64,000 nt of DNA, from positions 5,270,001-5,334,000 of the forward strand of contig NZ_AP022584.1 in the NCBI RefSeq assembly GCF_010731675.1, given 5' to 3'. The translations under genes and the position numbers were made by a program. The notes below the pieces were generated by a model. It made no database searches. It saw nothing but the letters and a program-made list of their open reading frames with translations, and had not been told where the DNA came from. Source of the DNA: Mycobacterium marseillense (GTDB lineage Bacteria; Actinomycetota; Actinomycetes; Mycobacteriales; Mycobacteriaceae). Below are positions 45,405-53,405 of the stretch, in pieces (position 1 is the first letter of the stretch; every line of letters begins with the position of its first letter).

Positions 45405-46202
45405 ATGGATCTAGGGCTGGCGAACGCCACCGCGGTGGTGGTCGGCGGTAGCCGCGGTATGGGTTTGGCCACCGCGCGCTGCCTTGCCGACGACGGAGCC
45501 CGCGTCGCGGTGGTCGGCCGTAGCCGTGACGCACTGGACTCCGCGGTGACCGATCTCACGCAGCGGGGCAGCCCGGACGCGCTCGGGCTCGTCGCCGACA
45601 TCGGAGACGACGCGGCGGTCGGCGCGGTGTTCGATGAGCTTTCCCAGCGCTGGGACGGCGAACTCAACGCGTTGGTCATCACGGTGGGACCGGGCGCCGC
45701 GGGCACCTTCGAGGATTTGACCGACGAGCAATGGCGCCAGTCGGTCGAAGACGGCGTGCTGGGCATGGTCCGCTGTGTGCGGGCGGCGCTGCCGCTGCTG
45801 CGCAAGGCGCAGTGGGCGCGGATCGTGAACTTCTCGGCGCACTCGACCCAGCGGCAAAGCGTCATGCTGCCCGCTTACACCGCGGCGAAATCGATGCTGA
45901 CGAGCGTGTCGAAAAACCTGTCCCTGCTGCTGGCCAAGGACGAGATCTTGGTCAACGTCGTATCGCCGGGCAGCATCGCCTCGGAATCCCTGGTCGGCTG
46001 GGCGGATTCGGTCGGCGTCGACGGCCACGATCCCTACGCCCTGATGGAGGCCATCGGCAAGCACTTCGGCCACCCCGCGCACATGCCGCGGGCGGGCCTC
46101 ACCGACGAGATCGGTCCGGTCGCCGCGTTCCTCGCCTCGCGGCGCAACTCCTACATGACCGGCGCCAACATCAACGTCGACGGTGGTTCGGATTTCACCT
46201 GA
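45405..46202 (+). CDS. Short-chain dehydrogenase/reductase
   Basis: A 265-residue SDR with cofactor loop VVGGSRGMGLATARCLADDGARVAVVGRS (Arg after the loop suggests NADP), a somewhat altered NAG motif (VITVGPGAAGTF), and catalytic residues Ser of NFSAHSTQ and YxxxK of PAYTAAKSML. The C-terminal FLASRRNSYMTGANINVDGG is standard. Probably oxidises or reduces a 3-hydroxy or keto intermediate. First gene of a two-gene plus-strand operon with the aldolase, 46 bp apart, under the TetR-flanking promoter. Confidence 0.88.
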   Translation: MDLGLANATAVVVGGSRGMGLATARCLADDGARVAVVGRSRDALDSAVTDLTQRGSPDALGLVADIGDDAAVGAVFDELSQRWDGELNALVITVGPGAAGTFEDLTDEQWRQSVEDGVLGMVRCVRAALPLLRKAQWARIVNFSAHSTQRQSVMLPAYTAAKSMLTSVSKNLSLLLAKDEILVNVVSPGSIASESLVGWADSVGVDGHDPYALMEAIGKHFGHPAHMPRAGLTDEIGPVAAFLASRRNSYMTGANINVDGGSDFT

Positions 46203-46247
46203 CCACGGGTCGAAAAGAAATCGATTGGCAGACAGAAGGAGTCGACT

Positions 46248-47264
46248 GTGGCTACGGCAGCAGAGGCGCGCGCGTGGGCGCCCGGCGCATTGCGGGGGAT
46301 CGGCGACTCTCTATACACCCCCTTCTGCGGCACCGACGGTGACGACATCGACTGGGACGCTTACCGGACGCTGGTGCGCTATTGCGTCGGTGACCTCGGG
46401 CACCCGATGTTGTGGTGCACCAGCGGGATCGCGGAATTCTGGTCGCTGACCCTCGACGAGCGCAAGCGTCTGCTGGAGGTCGCCATCGAGGAGGCGCGCA
46501 GTCTCAATCCCGGTGTGGTGGTGCAGGCCTGCACAGCGGCGATGTCGGCGAAGGATTGTCTGGATCTGACGCTGCACGCCCAGGAGGTGGGCGCCGACAT
46601 CGCCTACATCCAGACGCCCATGATGGAGGCCCATGGGGGCGAAGGCGTCCTGCGTTTTTTCCATTACGTGGCTGCGCGCACGAATATCGCTCTGGGCATG
46701 TTCAATTCGCCGTCATCGGGTTACGTGCTGACCCCGGCCGAGAGCGCACGCATCTACGACGAGGTGCCCGCGGTGTGCGCCACGAAGGAGGGCGCCTTCC
46801 GGCCGGCGGCCAGCCGCATGCTGCACGAGCTGGCGCCCGGTCTGGCGGTGTGGGAATGCGACAAGACGGTGTACCGGGCCGGGTGGCTGCGCGACGGGAT
46901 CGTGTGCCCGGCGCAGCTGGGGACCGCGGGCTACCTATTCGAGACGCCCGAGCGGCGATTGTTCTCCGAATATTGGGATTTGGTGCAGAGCGACAAGCTC
47001 ATCGAGGCCATGGACTACGGCCGCGAGTCCGGGCTGGACCAGTTCGACCTGGACGTCGGATCGTGGTGGACGTGCTACCCGGGCCGTGCGGACTACTTCA
47101 CCCACTGGGGCGGCGCGTTCAAGTACGCCGCGTCGCTGCTGGGGTTGCCGATCGGGGCGTACCCGCATTCCCGCCCGCCGCAGGCCGAATTGCCCGCCGA
47201 GGCGAAGGCGCAGATCGAGCATGCCTACCAGCGCCTGGGTTTGATCCAAACGGTGTTGCAGTAG
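46248..47264 (+). CDS. Dihydrodipicolinate-synthase-fold aldolase/hydratase-aldolase
   Basis: A 338-residue class I aldolase of the DHDPS/NAL family. The Schiff-base lysine is in PAVCATKEGAFRP near residue 182. The motif that usually reads YNxP with the catalytic Tyr is here MFNSPSSGY, so Phe replaces it. The long C-terminal part (WWTCYPGRADYFTHWGGAFKYAASLLGLPIGAYPHSRPP) is typical of hydratase-aldolases of aromatic breakdown rather than lysine-pathway DHDPS. GTG start at 46248 after GAAGGAG. A retro-aldol cleavage of a ring-derived pyruvate adduct is a reasonable guess. Confidence 0.83.
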   Translation: MATAAEARAWAPGALRGIGDSLYTPFCGTDGDDIDWDAYRTLVRYCVGDLGHPMLWCTSGIAEFWSLTLDERKRLLEVAIEEARSLNPGVVVQACTAAMSAKDCLDLTLHAQEVGADIAYIQTPMMEAHGGEGVLRFFHYVAARTNIALGMFNSPSSGYVLTPAESARIYDEVPAVCATKEGAFRPAASRMLHELAPGLAVWECDKTVYRAGWLRDGIVCPAQLGTAGYLFETPERRLFSEYWDLVQSDKLIEAMDYGRESGLDQFDLDVGSWWTCYPGRADYFTHWGGAFKYAASLLGLPIGAYPHSRPPQAELPAEAKAQIEHAYQRLGLIQTVLQ

Positions 47265-47281
47265 AACGGATTACAACGCGA

Positions 47282-47311
47282 AGCGGGCCCGGTCAGATCA
47301 CCGGGCCCGCT
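47282..47311. terminator. Strong hairpin between convergent genes
   Basis: A perfect 12-bp stem (AGCGGGCCCGGT pairing with ACCGGGCCCGCT) closes a six-base loop CAGATC. It lies 17 bp after the aldolase stop and 15 bp after the end of the convergent CsbD-like gene. Probable two-way terminator, without a clear T-run. Confidence 0.75.
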
Positions 47312-47326
47312 CGCTCAGCCGGCCGT

Positions 47327-47566
47327 TTACTGCTGTTCGGCCCGCTCACGTTCCTCGTACGTCTTGGCCTTGCCGCGGGCCTTCTCGGCGGCGGCTTCCT
47401 TTTTCCCGGCGCTGCGCTGCGCGTCCGCCTTGTCCTGCTGGGCCTTACCCTCTTCGATCAGGTCGTTGTGGCCGATGATGATGCCGATGACCTGCTTGGT
47501 CTTCCCGAGGACGTCTTCCACGATGCCCCGCACCAGTTCGATCGGGCCGCTCTTGGTGTCAACCAT
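47327..47566 (-). CDS. Small CsbD-like stress protein
   Basis: A 79-residue, highly charged protein: GPIELVRGIVEDVLGKTKQVIG resembles the CsbD repeat, followed by a helical Lys/Glu/Ala/Gln-rich tail (GKAQQDKADAQRSAGKKEAAAEKARGKAKTYEERE, landmark parts) expected to form a long helix or stay disordered. CsbD-type proteins are induced by general stress in other bacteria; the function is unknown. GGAGAGG precedes the ATG. It looks like a resident gene rather than part of the catabolic pathway. Confidence 0.75.
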   Translation of the reverse strand: MVDTKSGPIELVRGIVEDVLGKTKQVIGIIIGHNDLIEEGKAQQDKADAQRSAGKKEAAAEKARGKAKTYEERERAEQQ

Positions 47567-47764
47567 TGCCTCTCCTTACCCCATGTGATCGTTGGCTCCT
47601 CTACGCGTTCCCGATCACCGGGCGGGTGCAAACATGGGTCGGCGTGTCGGTCGCCACAAACGTCGCCGACCCCCCGTCCGGCGGGTCGAAGCCGCCGCCG
47701 GCCGACGGCCGAAAAGCGCAGTTTAGTGGCTGTTCACGGGCGCGCTGACGCAGTTGTGGAATGC

Positions 47765-47792
47765 GGTACCGATAGGTATACAGTATGGGTAC
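47765..47792. promoter_or_regulatory. TACAGTA dyad upstream of the crotonase-amidohydrolase operon
   Basis: GTACC (47766-47770) and GGTAC (47788-47792) enclose CGATAGGTATACAGTATG. The core differs from the site at 45324 (minus strand) by one missing base. It lies about 40 bp before the crotonase start in an AT-rich stretch. TACAGT could also be the -10 hexamer. The remaining part of the 263-bp gap (47567-47764) shows nothing I can name. Confidence 0.55.
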
Positions 47793-47829
47793 AAACTCGC
47801 CAGTTCGTCAGCAATGAGGGGACGGTCTC

Positions 47830-48654
47830 ATGAGCGCCGCCGACCGTGTGGTCACCGATGAGGCGGTGCTGTATGAGACCACTGACACCGGTGTTGCGGT
47901 CGTGACGTTCAACCGCCCGGGGCGGCTCAACGCCTGGGGCCCCGACATCTCCAGGGGCTTCTACGCAAGCATCGACCGCGCCGAAGCCGATCCCACGGTC
48001 CGGGTGATCGTGTTGACCGGTGCCGGCAGGGGATTCTGCGCGGGCGCGGATCTGGGTGGCGCTGGATCCATCGACGAAAAGCTGGGTGACGGCGATACCG
48101 ACGTCACCAAGCTGGTCGGCGACCGCCACCCCCACTTCCTCACCGAGTTGCGCAAGCCGATCATCGCCGCGGTCAACGGCGCGTGCGTCGGCATTGGGCT
48201 GACCCACGCCCTGATGTGTGACGTCCGGTTCGCGGCCGCCGGAGCCAAATTCGCCACCGCGTTCACCCGGCGGGGTCTGATCGCCGAGTACGGGATCTCT
48301 TGGATCCTGCCGCGGCTCGCCGGCTGGGGCGCGTCGATGGACCTGCTGTTGAGCGGGCGCACGTTTTTCGCCGAGGAGGCCGCCGAACTCGGACTGGTCA
48401 AGGACGTGGTTGCCCCCGAACAACTGATGCCGCGGGCCATGGCGTACGCCGAAGACATCGCGCGCAATTGTTCGCCGGCGTCGCTGGCGGCCATCAAGCG
48501 GCAGGCCTACGGCGATGCGCTGCGTGACGTTGCCGATGTCAGCGCGCGCGCCGAAACGCTCATGCACGAGTCGCTGCTGCGGCCCGATGTCGTCGAAGGG
48601 ATTACGAGCTTCCTGGAGAAGCGGCCGCCGCGGTTCCCGCCGTTGGCCACCTAA
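47830..48654 (+). CDS. Enoyl-CoA hydratase/isomerase family protein (crotonase) 5
   Basis: A 274-residue crotonase: GRGFCAGADLGGAGSIDE and NGACVGIGLTHALMCDVRFAAAGAKFATAFTRRGLIAEYG (landmark parts), then ISWILPRLAG. A Glu is present in the AEYG position, unlike crotonases 3 and 4, so it is the most likely true hydratase of the five. It leads a six-gene plus-strand operon (crotonase, amidohydrolase, ligase, amidohydrolase, two acyl-CoA dehydrogenases) with short or overlapping junctions throughout. Confidence 0.88.
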   Translation: MSAADRVVTDEAVLYETTDTGVAVVTFNRPGRLNAWGPDISRGFYASIDRAEADPTVRVIVLTGAGRGFCAGADLGGAGSIDEKLGDGDTDVTKLVGDRHPHFLTELRKPIIAAVNGACVGIGLTHALMCDVRFAAAGAKFATAFTRRGLIAEYGISWILPRLAGWGASMDLLLSGRTFFAEEAAELGLVKDVVAPEQLMPRAMAYAEDIARNCSPASLAAIKRQAYGDALRDVADVSARAETLMHESLLRPDVVEGITSFLEKRPPRFPPLAT

Positions 48655-48669
48655 GCCGAAAGGATCATC

Positions 48670-49872
48670 ATGAACGCGTTGGGCTACCAAGCGATCGACG
48701 TCGACAACCACTACTACGAGCCGGTCGATTCGTTCACCCGCCACCTGGACAAGCGGTTCAAGCGCCGCGGTGTGCAGATCGTCAGCGACGGCAAACGCAG
48801 CTGGGCCTTGATGGGCGACCGCATCAACCACTTCATCCCGAACGTCACCTTCGACCCGATCATCGTGCCGGGCTGCCTGGATCTGTTGTTCCGCGGCGAG
48901 ATCCCGGAAGGCGTCGACCCGGCGTCGCTGATGAAAGTCGAGCGACTCTCCGAACACCCGGAGTACCAGAACCGCGACGCCCGGATCACGGTGATGGACG
49001 CCCAGGACATCGAAACGGTGTTCATGCTGCCCACGTTCGCGTGCGGGGTCGAGGAGGCGCTCAAGCACGACATCGAGGCGACGATGGCCTCGGTGCACGC
49101 ATTCAACCTGTGGCTCGACGAGGACTGGGGCTTCGATCGCCCCGATCACCGCATCATCTCCGCCCCGATCATCTCGCTGGCCGATCCCGTCAAAGCCGTC
49201 GAAGAGGTCGAGTTCGTGTTGGCGCGCGGCGCCAAGCTGGTGCTGGTGCGGCCCGCGCCGGTGCCCGGGCTAGTCAAGCCCCGGTCGCTGGGCGATCCCA
49301 GCCACGATCCGGTGTGGGCCCGGCTGGCCGAAGCCGGAGTGCCGGTGGGATTCCACCTGTCCGACAGCGGCTACCTGGCGATCGCCGCTCTCTGGGGCGG
49401 GAAGTCGACCTTCGAGGGCTTCGGCGCGAAAGATCCACTGGATCAGGTGCTCCTGGACGACCGGGCCATTCACGACACCATGGCCTCGATGATCGTGCAT
49501 GGCGTGTTCACCCGTCATCCGAAACTCAAGGCGGTCAGCATCGAAAACGGTTCCTACTTCGTGCACCGGCTGACCAAGCGGCTGAAGAAGGCGGCCAACA
49601 CCCAGCCCCAGCATTTCCCCGAGGACCCGGTCGAACAGCTGCGCAACAACGTGTGGATCGCGCCCTACTACGAAGACGATTTGCCGGAACTGGCCGAGGT
49701 CATCGGCGTCGACAAGATCCTCTTCGGTTCCGACTGGCCACACGGGGAAGGGCTCGAATCGCCCGTGTCGTTCGTCGAGGAGCTGAAAGCATTCAGCGAG
49801 TCCGATGTTCGAAAGATCATGCGAGACAACGCCCTAGACCTCTTGGGCGTCCAAGTCGGATCGGCTGCTTGA
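48670..49872 (+). CDS. Amidohydrolase_2 (metal-dependent hydrolase/decarboxylase-like) 1
   Basis: A 400-residue TIM-barrel protein of the ACMSD / gamma-resorcylate-decarboxylase superfamily. The N-terminal metal motif reads IDVDNHYYEP (a D-x-H-x-x-E form instead of HxH), the middle strand has PVGFHLSDSG with a His, and the C-terminal Asp is in LFGSDWPHGEG. Mycobacteria have many of these beside steroid and terpene catabolic genes; their reactions (hydrolysis or non-oxidative decarboxylation of a ring or C-C bond) are mostly unknown. Starts 15 bp after crotonase 5 behind AAAGGATC. Related to the minus-strand protein at 54595. Confidence 0.85.
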   Translation: MNALGYQAIDVDNHYYEPVDSFTRHLDKRFKRRGVQIVSDGKRSWALMGDRINHFIPNVTFDPIIVPGCLDLLFRGEIPEGVDPASLMKVERLSEHPEYQNRDARITVMDAQDIETVFMLPTFACGVEEALKHDIEATMASVHAFNLWLDEDWGFDRPDHRIISAPIISLADPVKAVEEVEFVLARGAKLVLVRPAPVPGLVKPRSLGDPSHDPVWARLAEAGVPVGFHLSDSGYLAIAALWGGKSTFEGFGAKDPLDQVLLDDRAIHDTMASMIVHGVFTRHPKLKAVSIENGSYFVHRLTKRLKKAANTQPQHFPEDPVEQLRNNVWIAPYYEDDLPELAEVIGVDKILFGSDWPHGEGLESPVSFVEELKAFSESDVRKIMRDNALDLLGVQVGSAA

Positions 49873-49894
49873 TCACCGGGGCCCGGGTACTTCC

Positions 49895-51529
49895 GTGAGC
49901 GAATGGACCATCGGGGCCGTCCTCGACGAGATCGCCGGCGTCATCGGCGACCGGACGATGACGGTGTGCGGCGACCGCCGCAGCACCTTCGCCGAGTCCG
50001 CGGACCGCACCCGCCGGCTGGCGAACTTCCTGGCGAGCAAGGGATTCGGCGCGCACCGTGAGCGGGCATCCCTGCAGAACTGGGAATGCGGGCAGGACCG
50101 GGTTGCGCTGGTGATGCACAACGATCTCTACCCCGACATGGTCATCGGGTGCCTCAAGGCCCGGACCGTCCCGGTGAACATCAACTACTACTACACGCCG
50201 CGCGAAGTCGGTGAACTCCTCGATTACGTACAGCCTCGGGCGGTCATCTACCACCGCGCGCTGGGCGCCAAGTTCGCCGACGTCCTCGCCCGGGACGGCG
50301 CCGATCTGCTGATCGCGGTCGACGACGGCAGCGAGGCCCCGAACCTGCCCGGTGCGGTGTCGCTGGAAGACGCGCTGGCGCAGGGGGATACCGACCAGCG
50401 CGTGATCGCGTCGCCGGATGACCTGCTGATGATCTGCACCGGCGGCACCACGGGCCGGCCCAAGGGCGTGCTGTGGCGGCAGTCCGACATCTATGTGTCG
50501 TCGATGGTGGGGGCAGACCATGCCGCCGCCCAGGAGATTCACGACAAGGTGCGCGGGGCGGCCGGGGCGCCGTGGTTCGCGGTGTCGCCACTGATGCACG
50601 CGGCCGGCATGTGGACGGCGTTCTCGGCGATCATGGCCGGCACGCCCGTGGTGATGTACGACACCGGCAAGAAGCTCGACCCGCAAACGGTGTTGGAGAC
50701 GGCGCAGCGCGAGAAGGTCGGCTTGATGACGATGGTCGGCGACGCCTACGCCGCGCCGCTGGTGGCCGAATTGCGCCGCGGCTCCTACGATCTGTCGTCG
50801 CTGTATGCGATCGGCACCGGCGGCGCCGCGACGAATCCGAAATACCAACGCGCCCTGGTGGAGTTGATCCCCCAGGTGACGGTGATCAACGGGTACGGAT
50901 CGTCGGAGACCGGAAACATGGGATTCGGTCACAGCCGGCGCGACACGCAATCCGACACGTTCACCCTGCGGGAGGGCGGGCTGGTGCTCTCCGAGGACTA
51001 CAGCCGCTTCCTCTGTCCGGGCGAGACGGAGGTGGGTTGGGCCGCCAGGGAAGGACGAATCCCGTTGGGGTACTTCAACGATCCCGACGCCACCCGCAAG
51101 ACCTTTCCCGAGATCGACGGCAAGCGGGTGGTGATATCAGGCGACCGCGCCGGGCTGGAGCCCGACGGTACGTTGCGGCTGTTCGGCCGGGACTCGCTGG
51201 TGGTCAACACCGGCGGCGAGAAGGTCTTCGTCGAGGAGGTCGAAGAGGTGCTGCGCGCCCACCCGGCGGTTGCCGACGCACTGGTGGTCGGGCGCCCCAG
51301 CGAGCGCTGGGGGGAAGAACTCGTCGCCCTCGTCGAGCTTCGGGGCGAAGGACCGGAAGCCGCCGTGACGGCCGACGAACTGCACACGGCGTGCACCACG
51401 CAACTCGCGCGGTTCAAGGCGCCCAAGGAATTCCTCTTCGTCGAGCAGGTCCAACGCCTGGGCAATGGCAAGGCCGATTACCGTTGGGCGAAACGTCACG
51501 CAACAGCAAAGGCGCCGATGTCCACATGA
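49895..51529 (+). CDS. Acyl-CoA synthetase, FadD19-like
   Basis: A 544-residue ligase. The AMP motif is MICTGGTTGRPKGVLWRQ, with TGG instead of TSG, as in the mycobacterial FadD17/FadD19 group that activates steroid side-chain acids. A5 is NGYGSSETGNMGF, the hinge VISGDRAGLEPDGTLRLFGRDS, and the C-terminal Lys is in LGNGKADYRWAKRHA. This subgroup fits bulky polycyclic or branched substrates. GTG start at 49895, 22 bp after the amidohydrolase; its stop overlaps the next gene (ATGA). The partial ligase at 63804 has the same ending (GKADYRWAR). Confidence 0.9.
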   Translation: MSEWTIGAVLDEIAGVIGDRTMTVCGDRRSTFAESADRTRRLANFLASKGFGAHRERASLQNWECGQDRVALVMHNDLYPDMVIGCLKARTVPVNINYYYTPREVGELLDYVQPRAVIYHRALGAKFADVLARDGADLLIAVDDGSEAPNLPGAVSLEDALAQGDTDQRVIASPDDLLMICTGGTTGRPKGVLWRQSDIYVSSMVGADHAAAQEIHDKVRGAAGAPWFAVSPLMHAAGMWTAFSAIMAGTPVVMYDTGKKLDPQTVLETAQREKVGLMTMVGDAYAAPLVAELRRGSYDLSSLYAIGTGGAATNPKYQRALVELIPQVTVINGYGSSETGNMGFGHSRRDTQSDTFTLREGGLVLSEDYSRFLCPGETEVGWAAREGRIPLGYFNDPDATRKTFPEIDGKRVVISGDRAGLEPDGTLRLFGRDSLVVNTGGEKVFVEEVEEVLRAHPAVADALVVGRPSERWGEELVALVELRGEGPEAAVTADELHTACTTQLARFKAPKEFLFVEQVQRLGNGKADYRWAKRHATAKAPMST

Positions 51530-52356
51530 ACGCGATCGATTGCCTGGTCAACGTGCACTTCGGCGAGACCGAGAAGCAACCGACCTGGATGCTCAAGGTG
51601 CGAGACGACTACTTCAAGGGCCCGCAGTCCATGTTCGAGCCCGTCGAGATGTCCGAGCTGATCGACGAAATGGACGCGCACGGCGTGCGCAAAGCCATCC
51701 TGATGGACAACCTCGCCAAGCCCTCGGTGACGGCGCGCAAATTCGTCGAGGACAAGCCCGAGCGGTTCGCCCTGGCCATGGGCGGGGTGAACCTGCTGCG
51801 GCCGATGCCCTCCCTGCGGGAGCTTGCCGCCGTCGTCAACGACCTGCCTGTGGCGTATGCGGCTGTGGGGCCCAGCTTTTGGGGTGACGGCCAGTACCCG
51901 CCCAGCGACGCCGTCTATTACCCGCTCTACACCAAGTGCGCCGAGCTCGAGCTTCCGCTGTGCGTCAACACCGGCCTGCCCGGGCCGCCCATCCCCGGGG
52001 AGGTGCAGAATCCGATTCACCTCGACCGGGTGTGCGTGCGGTTCCCGGAACTCAAACTGTGCATGATCCACGGCGCAGATCCCTGGTGGGACATCGCGAT
52101 CAGGCTGCTGATCAAATACGCCAACCTGCGCCTGATGACGTCGGCATGGTCGCCGAAGCGACTACCGGAGAGCCTGCTGCACTACATGCGGACCCGCGGG
52201 AAGGGCAAGGTGATCTTCGGTTCCGATTGGCCCGTCCTGAAAATGCACCGCGTCGTGCCCGAGGCCACCGCGCTGGATCTGCCCGCCGACGTCCTCGAGA
52301 ACTATCTCTACAACAACGCCCAAGAATTCTTCTTCGGTGGTCAGGAGGAATGCTGA
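51526..52356 (+). CDS. Amidohydrolase_2 (metal-dependent hydrolase-like) 2
   Basis: A 276-residue, shorter TIM-barrel protein of the same superfamily. The N-terminus reads AIDCLVNVHFGET, so the usual HxH/HxxE metal pair is reduced to a single His; the middle motif is LCMIHGADPWWDIAI and the end is IFGSDWPVLKM with the conserved Asp. It may bind one metal or have lost hydrolase activity. The ATG at 51526 overlaps the ligase stop; the ORF continues open upstream only as an overlap. It is coupled to the acyl-CoA dehydrogenase pair that follows. Confidence 0.83.
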   Translation: MNAIDCLVNVHFGETEKQPTWMLKVRDDYFKGPQSMFEPVEMSELIDEMDAHGVRKAILMDNLAKPSVTARKFVEDKPERFALAMGGVNLLRPMPSLRELAAVVNDLPVAYAAVGPSFWGDGQYPPSDAVYYPLYTKCAELELPLCVNTGLPGPPIPGEVQNPIHLDRVCVRFPELKLCMIHGADPWWDIAIRLLIKYANLRLMTSAWSPKRLPESLLHYMRTRGKGKVIFGSDWPVLKMHRVVPEATALDLPADVLENYLYNNAQEFFFGGQEEC

Positions 52357-52358
52357 GT

Positions 52359-53405
52359 ATGGACCGTTACGAACTACGCAGGCTCGACTACAGCCTGACC
52401 AGCGATCACGAGGCGTTGCAGGCCGCGTACCGCGATTTCTTCAAGACGCATTGCCCGATCGAGACCGTGCGCGCCGCGGAGGAGACCGGCTTCGACAAGA
52501 ACCTCTGGGAGCGGTTGTGCGCCATGGGCGCAACCACGATGGCCGTGCCGGAATCGGCGGGCGGAGACGGCGCGACGCTCGTCGACCTGACCTTGGTGGC
52601 CGAGGAGATCGGCCGGTCGCTGGCGCCGGTGCCGTGGATCGATCAAGTCTGCGCCGCGCGCCTGCTGGCCCGGCTCGGCGCCGTGGAACCCGATGTGGTG
52701 CAAGGCAAGCGACTGGTTGCCTTCGATCCCCAGCACGACGGCGGGTCCGGGGCGCGGCTGCTGCCCACCGGGTCGATCGCCGACCAGGTCATCGTGCGCG
52801 ACGGCGCGGATGTCGTCGCGCTGACCTTCGGTACCCGCCCGACAAAGGTCGACAACATCGGCCGCCTGCCGATGGCCTGGGTGGATCCGGCGACCGCCGA
52901 CACCCGCGCCGTGCTGGCCAGCGGATCCGATGCGCTGGCGGAATATCAACGCGCGCTGGATGAGTGGCGGGTGCTGTCGGCCGCGGCGTTGGTGGGCCTG
53001 GTCGACGAAACCATGACGATCGCCGCCGAGTTCGCCAAAACCCGCTACACGCTGGGCGTGCCGATTTCGACGCTGCAGGGCATCTCCCATCCACTGGCCA
53101 ACATCGCCATCACGGTGCAGGGTGGCCGCAATCTGGCGCGGCGCGCGGCCTGGTTCCTGGACAACGAGCCCGACGAACGCCCCGAGTTGGCGCCGGCGGC
53201 CTTCGTGTTCATGGCGGAAGAAGCGGCGAAGGCCGCGACCATGGCCGTGCATGTGCAGGGCGGTCTCGGCGTGTCGGCGGAGGCAGCCGCGACGGCCTAT
53301 CTGGTGCGGGCCCGCGGCTGGGCCCTGGCCGGCGGGGATCCCGGCGCCAGCGCGAAGCACATCGGCGAACTCGTCGCCGCGCGCGAGAGTAGAGAGGGCG
53401 CATAG
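52359..53405 (+). CDS. Acyl-CoA dehydrogenase subunit, short partner of a pair
   Basis: A 348-residue acyl-CoA-dehydrogenase-fold protein lacking the catalytic EGTxE-type segment and the standard FAD loop (instead GGSGARLLPTGSIADQV). The C-terminal domain (AKTRYTLGVPISTLQGISHPLANIAI; VHVQGGLGVSAEA) is recognisable. Such short partners pair with a second subunit to make alpha2beta2 dehydrogenases for steroid acyl-CoAs (as FadE28-FadE29). ATG 52359 lies 10 bases after AGGAGG; ATG 52350 is too close to it. The stop TAG shares a base with the next gene's GTG. Confidence 0.87.
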   Translation: MDRYELRRLDYSLTSDHEALQAAYRDFFKTHCPIETVRAAEETGFDKNLWERLCAMGATTMAVPESAGGDGATLVDLTLVAEEIGRSLAPVPWIDQVCAARLLARLGAVEPDVVQGKRLVAFDPQHDGGSGARLLPTGSIADQVIVRDGADVVALTFGTRPTKVDNIGRLPMAWVDPATADTRAVLASGSDALAEYQRALDEWRVLSAAALVGLVDETMTIAAEFAKTRYTLGVPISTLQGISHPLANIAITVQGGRNLARRAAWFLDNEPDERPELAPAAFVFMAEEAAKAATMAVHVQGGLGVSAEAAATAYLVRARGWALAGGDPGASAKHIGELVAARESREGA

